Origin: an uncultured Eubacteriales bacterium
GTDB taxonomy: Bacteria > Bacillota > Clostridia > Oscillospirales > Oscillospiraceae
Assembly (NCBI GenBank): GCA_900319275.1
Contig: ONNS01000030.1
Span: 1 to 52,278, forward strand
Length of the DNA stretch: 52,278 bases
Direction: 5' to 3'
The notes under the pieces are model-generated. The model worked only from the letters and a program-made list of their open reading frames with translations. It had not been told where the DNA came from and did no database searches. A program made the translations under genes and the position numbers. Below are positions 50,404 to 52,278 of this stretch, piece by piece; the first letter of the stretch is position 1, and each line of letters starts with the position of its first letter.

Positions 50404-52137
50404 ATGAAAAAATTCCGTGTTTTTCCTCTGCTGCTTCTGCTGTGCCTGGCGATGAGTCTGATCGCGCCGGCGGCCGCGGCACTGGACGATCCGCTCGTGG
50501 CCGCGCAGGCTGTGATATTGCTCAACGAAGAGACCGGCGAGATCCTGTATGAAAAGAACGCCGACGAGCGCCGCACCCCCGCGAGCCTGACCAAGATGAT
50601 GACGGGTCTGCTGCTGTGCGAGGCGGTGGAGAGCGGCCGGGTCAATCTCGACGACGCCGTCGCCGCCGGGCTCGACTGCCAGAACGGCCTGGTAGAGGGA
50701 GCCACCAACGCCAGCATCGTCTCCGGCGAGGTCATGACGCTCAAGGATCTGTTCTACTGCGCGATGGTCGCCTCGGCCAACGACGCCTGCAACGTCATCG
50801 GCAGTTACCTCTCCGGGAGCATCGACGCGTTTGTGGACGAGATGAACGACCGGGCCGCCGCGCTCGGCTGCCGGGACACCCACTTTGTCGACCCCAACGG
50901 ACTGAGCAGCATGGACGTCGGCCACTACACCACGGCCCGCGACCTCTCGCTGATCGCGCGTGAGGCCATGAGCCATCATCTTTTTGCCGACGCCGTCAAC
51001 ACCGCGACCTATTCGATCGCCGCCACCAACGCCACGCCGGAGCGGCATCTTGCAAACTCGAACGCCCTGATCAGCATCGAGGGCATCTACGGCAGCGGCT
51101 ATATCTACGAGGGCGCCAGCGGCATCAAGACCGGCTACACCCGCGCCGCGGGCTACTGCCTGGCCTCCTGCGTCGAGCGCAACGACATCCGCCTGCTGGC
51201 GATCGTCATGGGCTGCGACGGCCCCAACAACTCCAACTCCACTCAGGTCGGCAGCTTTGTCGCCACCAAGGGGCTGTACGACTGGGTCTACAACAATTTC
51301 TCGCGGCAGCTCGTGCTTGCCGCCTCCGAGCCCGTGCAGCAGGTGACCGTTGAAAACGGCCAGGAGGACTCCATCATCCTCCATCCCGAGCACGATGTGA
51401 CGCTGCTGCTGCCGAACGACACCGATCTCGCCACGCGCGAGATGCAGGTCTCGATCGATACCTCCCGTCTGGTTGCGCCGATCGCCGCCGGAGCGGATCT
51501 CGGCTCGGTGACGATCACCGTCGGCGGCAAGGCCTACGGTCCGATCCCGCTGGTGACCAACACCGGCGTGGAGCTCTCCCGCAGCGTCTACATCCGCGCG
51601 CGCATTGGCGACTTCTTTAATAACCGCTGGGTCCGCGCGCTGATCTGGGGCCTGGTGATCTTCGCCGTGCTCTACATCATCCTGGTCCTGCGCTACCGTG
51701 CGCTGCGCCGGCGCCATCTGCGCGAGCAGAAGGCCCGCATCGAGCGCCGCCGCCGGCAGCAGGAGGCAAAGGAGCGCCGCGCTGCGCAGCCCCCTTCCCG
51801 GACACAGCGCTTTGCCGCCGCATCCGGTGAGAGCCGGGAGATCGATCTGGAAGAGCTGCGAAAGTACTTCGGCACCGAGCAGCCCGCCGAGCCCGTCGCC
51901 CCCGCCGACAGCGAGAAGATCGAGCGGATGGTGAGCGACGTCAGCGCCGAGCAGTCCGCCGCGCGAGAGCGTGCGCAGGACGCTGCCCGCTCCGAAGTCC
52001 GCCGCATTGAGCAGAGCAGCGGCGCGGAGAACTCGATCGACGAGGCCTTTGCCGAGGCCGTGCGCCAGTTCGGCTCCGACAAGCCGCAGTCCCGCCCCGC
52101 CTCGACCGTCAAGGTCAAAAAGCGCAATATCGAATAA
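50404..52137 (+). CDS. D-alanyl-D-alanine carboxypeptidase (PBP5/DacF family) with cytoplasmic tail
   Basis: 577 residues. Signal peptide 1-25, then a serine D,D-peptidase domain with SLTK (Ser61/Lys64), SAN (124-126) and KTG in ASGIKTGYTRAAGYC (about 236). It trims the terminal D-Ala from peptidoglycan stem peptides. A PBP5-type beta domain follows (about 300-390), then a membrane helix (ALIWGLVIFAVLYIILVLRY, about 405-425). Unlike usual family members a charged tail of about 150 residues extends into the cytoplasm, with an Arg-rich stretch (RRHLREQKARIERRRRQQEA) and helical acidic segments. GGGAG lies upstream. Confidence 0.9.
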   Translation: MKKFRVFPLLLLLCLAMSLIAPAAAALDDPLVAAQAVILLNEETGEILYEKNADERRTPASLTKMMTGLLLCEAVESGRVNLDDAVAAGLDCQNGLVEGATNASIVSGEVMTLKDLFYCAMVASANDACNVIGSYLSGSIDAFVDEMNDRAAALGCRDTHFVDPNGLSSMDVGHYTTARDLSLIAREAMSHHLFADAVNTATYSIAATNATPERHLANSNALISIEGIYGSGYIYEGASGIKTGYTRAAGYCLASCVERNDIRLLAIVMGCDGPNNSNSTQVGSFVATKGLYDWVYNNFSRQLVLAASEPVQQVTVENGQEDSIILHPEHDVTLLLPNDTDLATREMQVSIDTSRLVAPIAAGADLGSVTITVGGKAYGPIPLVTNTGVELSRSVYIRARIGDFFNNRWVRALIWGLVIFAVLYIILVLRYRALRRRHLREQKARIERRRRQQEAKERRAAQPPSRTQRFAAASGESREIDLEELRKYFGTEQPAEPVAPADSEKIERMVSDVSAEQSAARERAQDAARSEVRRIEQSSGAENSIDEAFAEAVRQFGSDKPQSRPASTVKVKKRNIE

Positions 52138-52148
52138 AAAAACGGGGC

Positions 52149-52230
52149 TGTTGCAAAATTCGGATTAGCTGCACAAATGATGGTTCTGCCGTAGGGGAGG
52201 GGCTTGCCCCTCCCGCGCACGCAAATGTAT
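52149..52230 (+). repeat. REP/MITE-like palindromic repeat, right copy
   Basis: Reads tgttgcaaaa, variable stretch, atgatggttctgccgtagggg, GC palindrome (gaggggc..gcccctc) and gcacgcaaatgtat. It parallels the minus-strand reading of 5-94. It follows the carboxypeptidase stop by 12 bases. A further inverted repeat cgcaatcgca/tgcgattgcg ends the window. Confidence 0.55.
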
Positions 52231-52278
52231 AAATTCGCAAATAATGTACGGCGCAATCGCAAAATTGCTGCGATTGCG

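Overview
The window reads as a chromosomal segment of a GC-rich, low-spore-lineage Clostridia (most likely Oscillospirales/Ruminococcaceae-like gut Firmicute). The basis is Firmicute-type sigma-A promoters (TTGACA-N17-TATAAT variants), strong AGGAGG ribosome binding sites, zinc-type S14, L36 and adenylate kinase, and Gram-positive markers such as a CD1247-type zinc-ribbon protein, YnzC-type DUF896 and LytS/AlgZ-like signalling. No rRNA, convincing tRNA or CRISPR array was seen.

Layout. (1) 1-1710: a dispersed palindromic repeat, two poorly known genes and a terminator. (2) 1729-20810: a genomic island integrated at the 3' end of rpsI. A 15-base core (tcagttcagcaagcg, read on the minus strand) from the rpsI end occurs three times, at 1729-1748, 20781-20810 and 20906-20940. 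An integrase C-terminal remnant lies next to the middle copy. The far left copy is still followed by a terminator, as expected for the original rpsI end. The island carries decayed genes near its left edge; a run of secreted or lipid-anchored proteins and phosphatases (two HAD, one broken; a 5'-nucleotidase; PAP2); a VanX-like dipeptidase; an acyltransferase; and a RiPP-like peptide cluster at 12047-17444. The peptide cluster has one SPASM radical SAM enzyme, six precursor-like genes ending their leaders in L-(D/E)-x-V-(S/A)-G-G, one of them interrupted by an amber codon, and a second, degenerate SPASM maturase. It is preceded by an HTH / histidine kinase / response regulator operon with 4-base overlaps. 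This cluster is the best candidate for an undescribed system.

(3) 20907-25240: rplM-rpsI, pnp and rpsO on the minus strand. (4) 25281-28756: a plus-strand block with yfbR-like, DUF896, ArsR-type regulator and typA. (5) 28811-45929: the S10-spc-alpha ribosomal supercluster on the minus strand, rpsJ to rplQ. It is interrupted between rpsN and rpsH by an oppositely oriented Fic gene that is bracketed by a bidirectional terminator and a new promoter driving rpsH onward. The S10 leader holds an intrinsic terminator (attenuator). rplC has no stop at its usual end and stays open far into rplD; rpsC carries a long Gly/Arg/Asn-rich tail; map is absent between adk and infA. (6) 45989-52230: MATE transporter, CD1247-type zinc-ribbon protein, efp and an M24 peptidase on the minus strand, then a divergent D,D-carboxypeptidase with a long cytoplasmic tail, and a second copy of the dispersed repeat in opposite orientation to the first.
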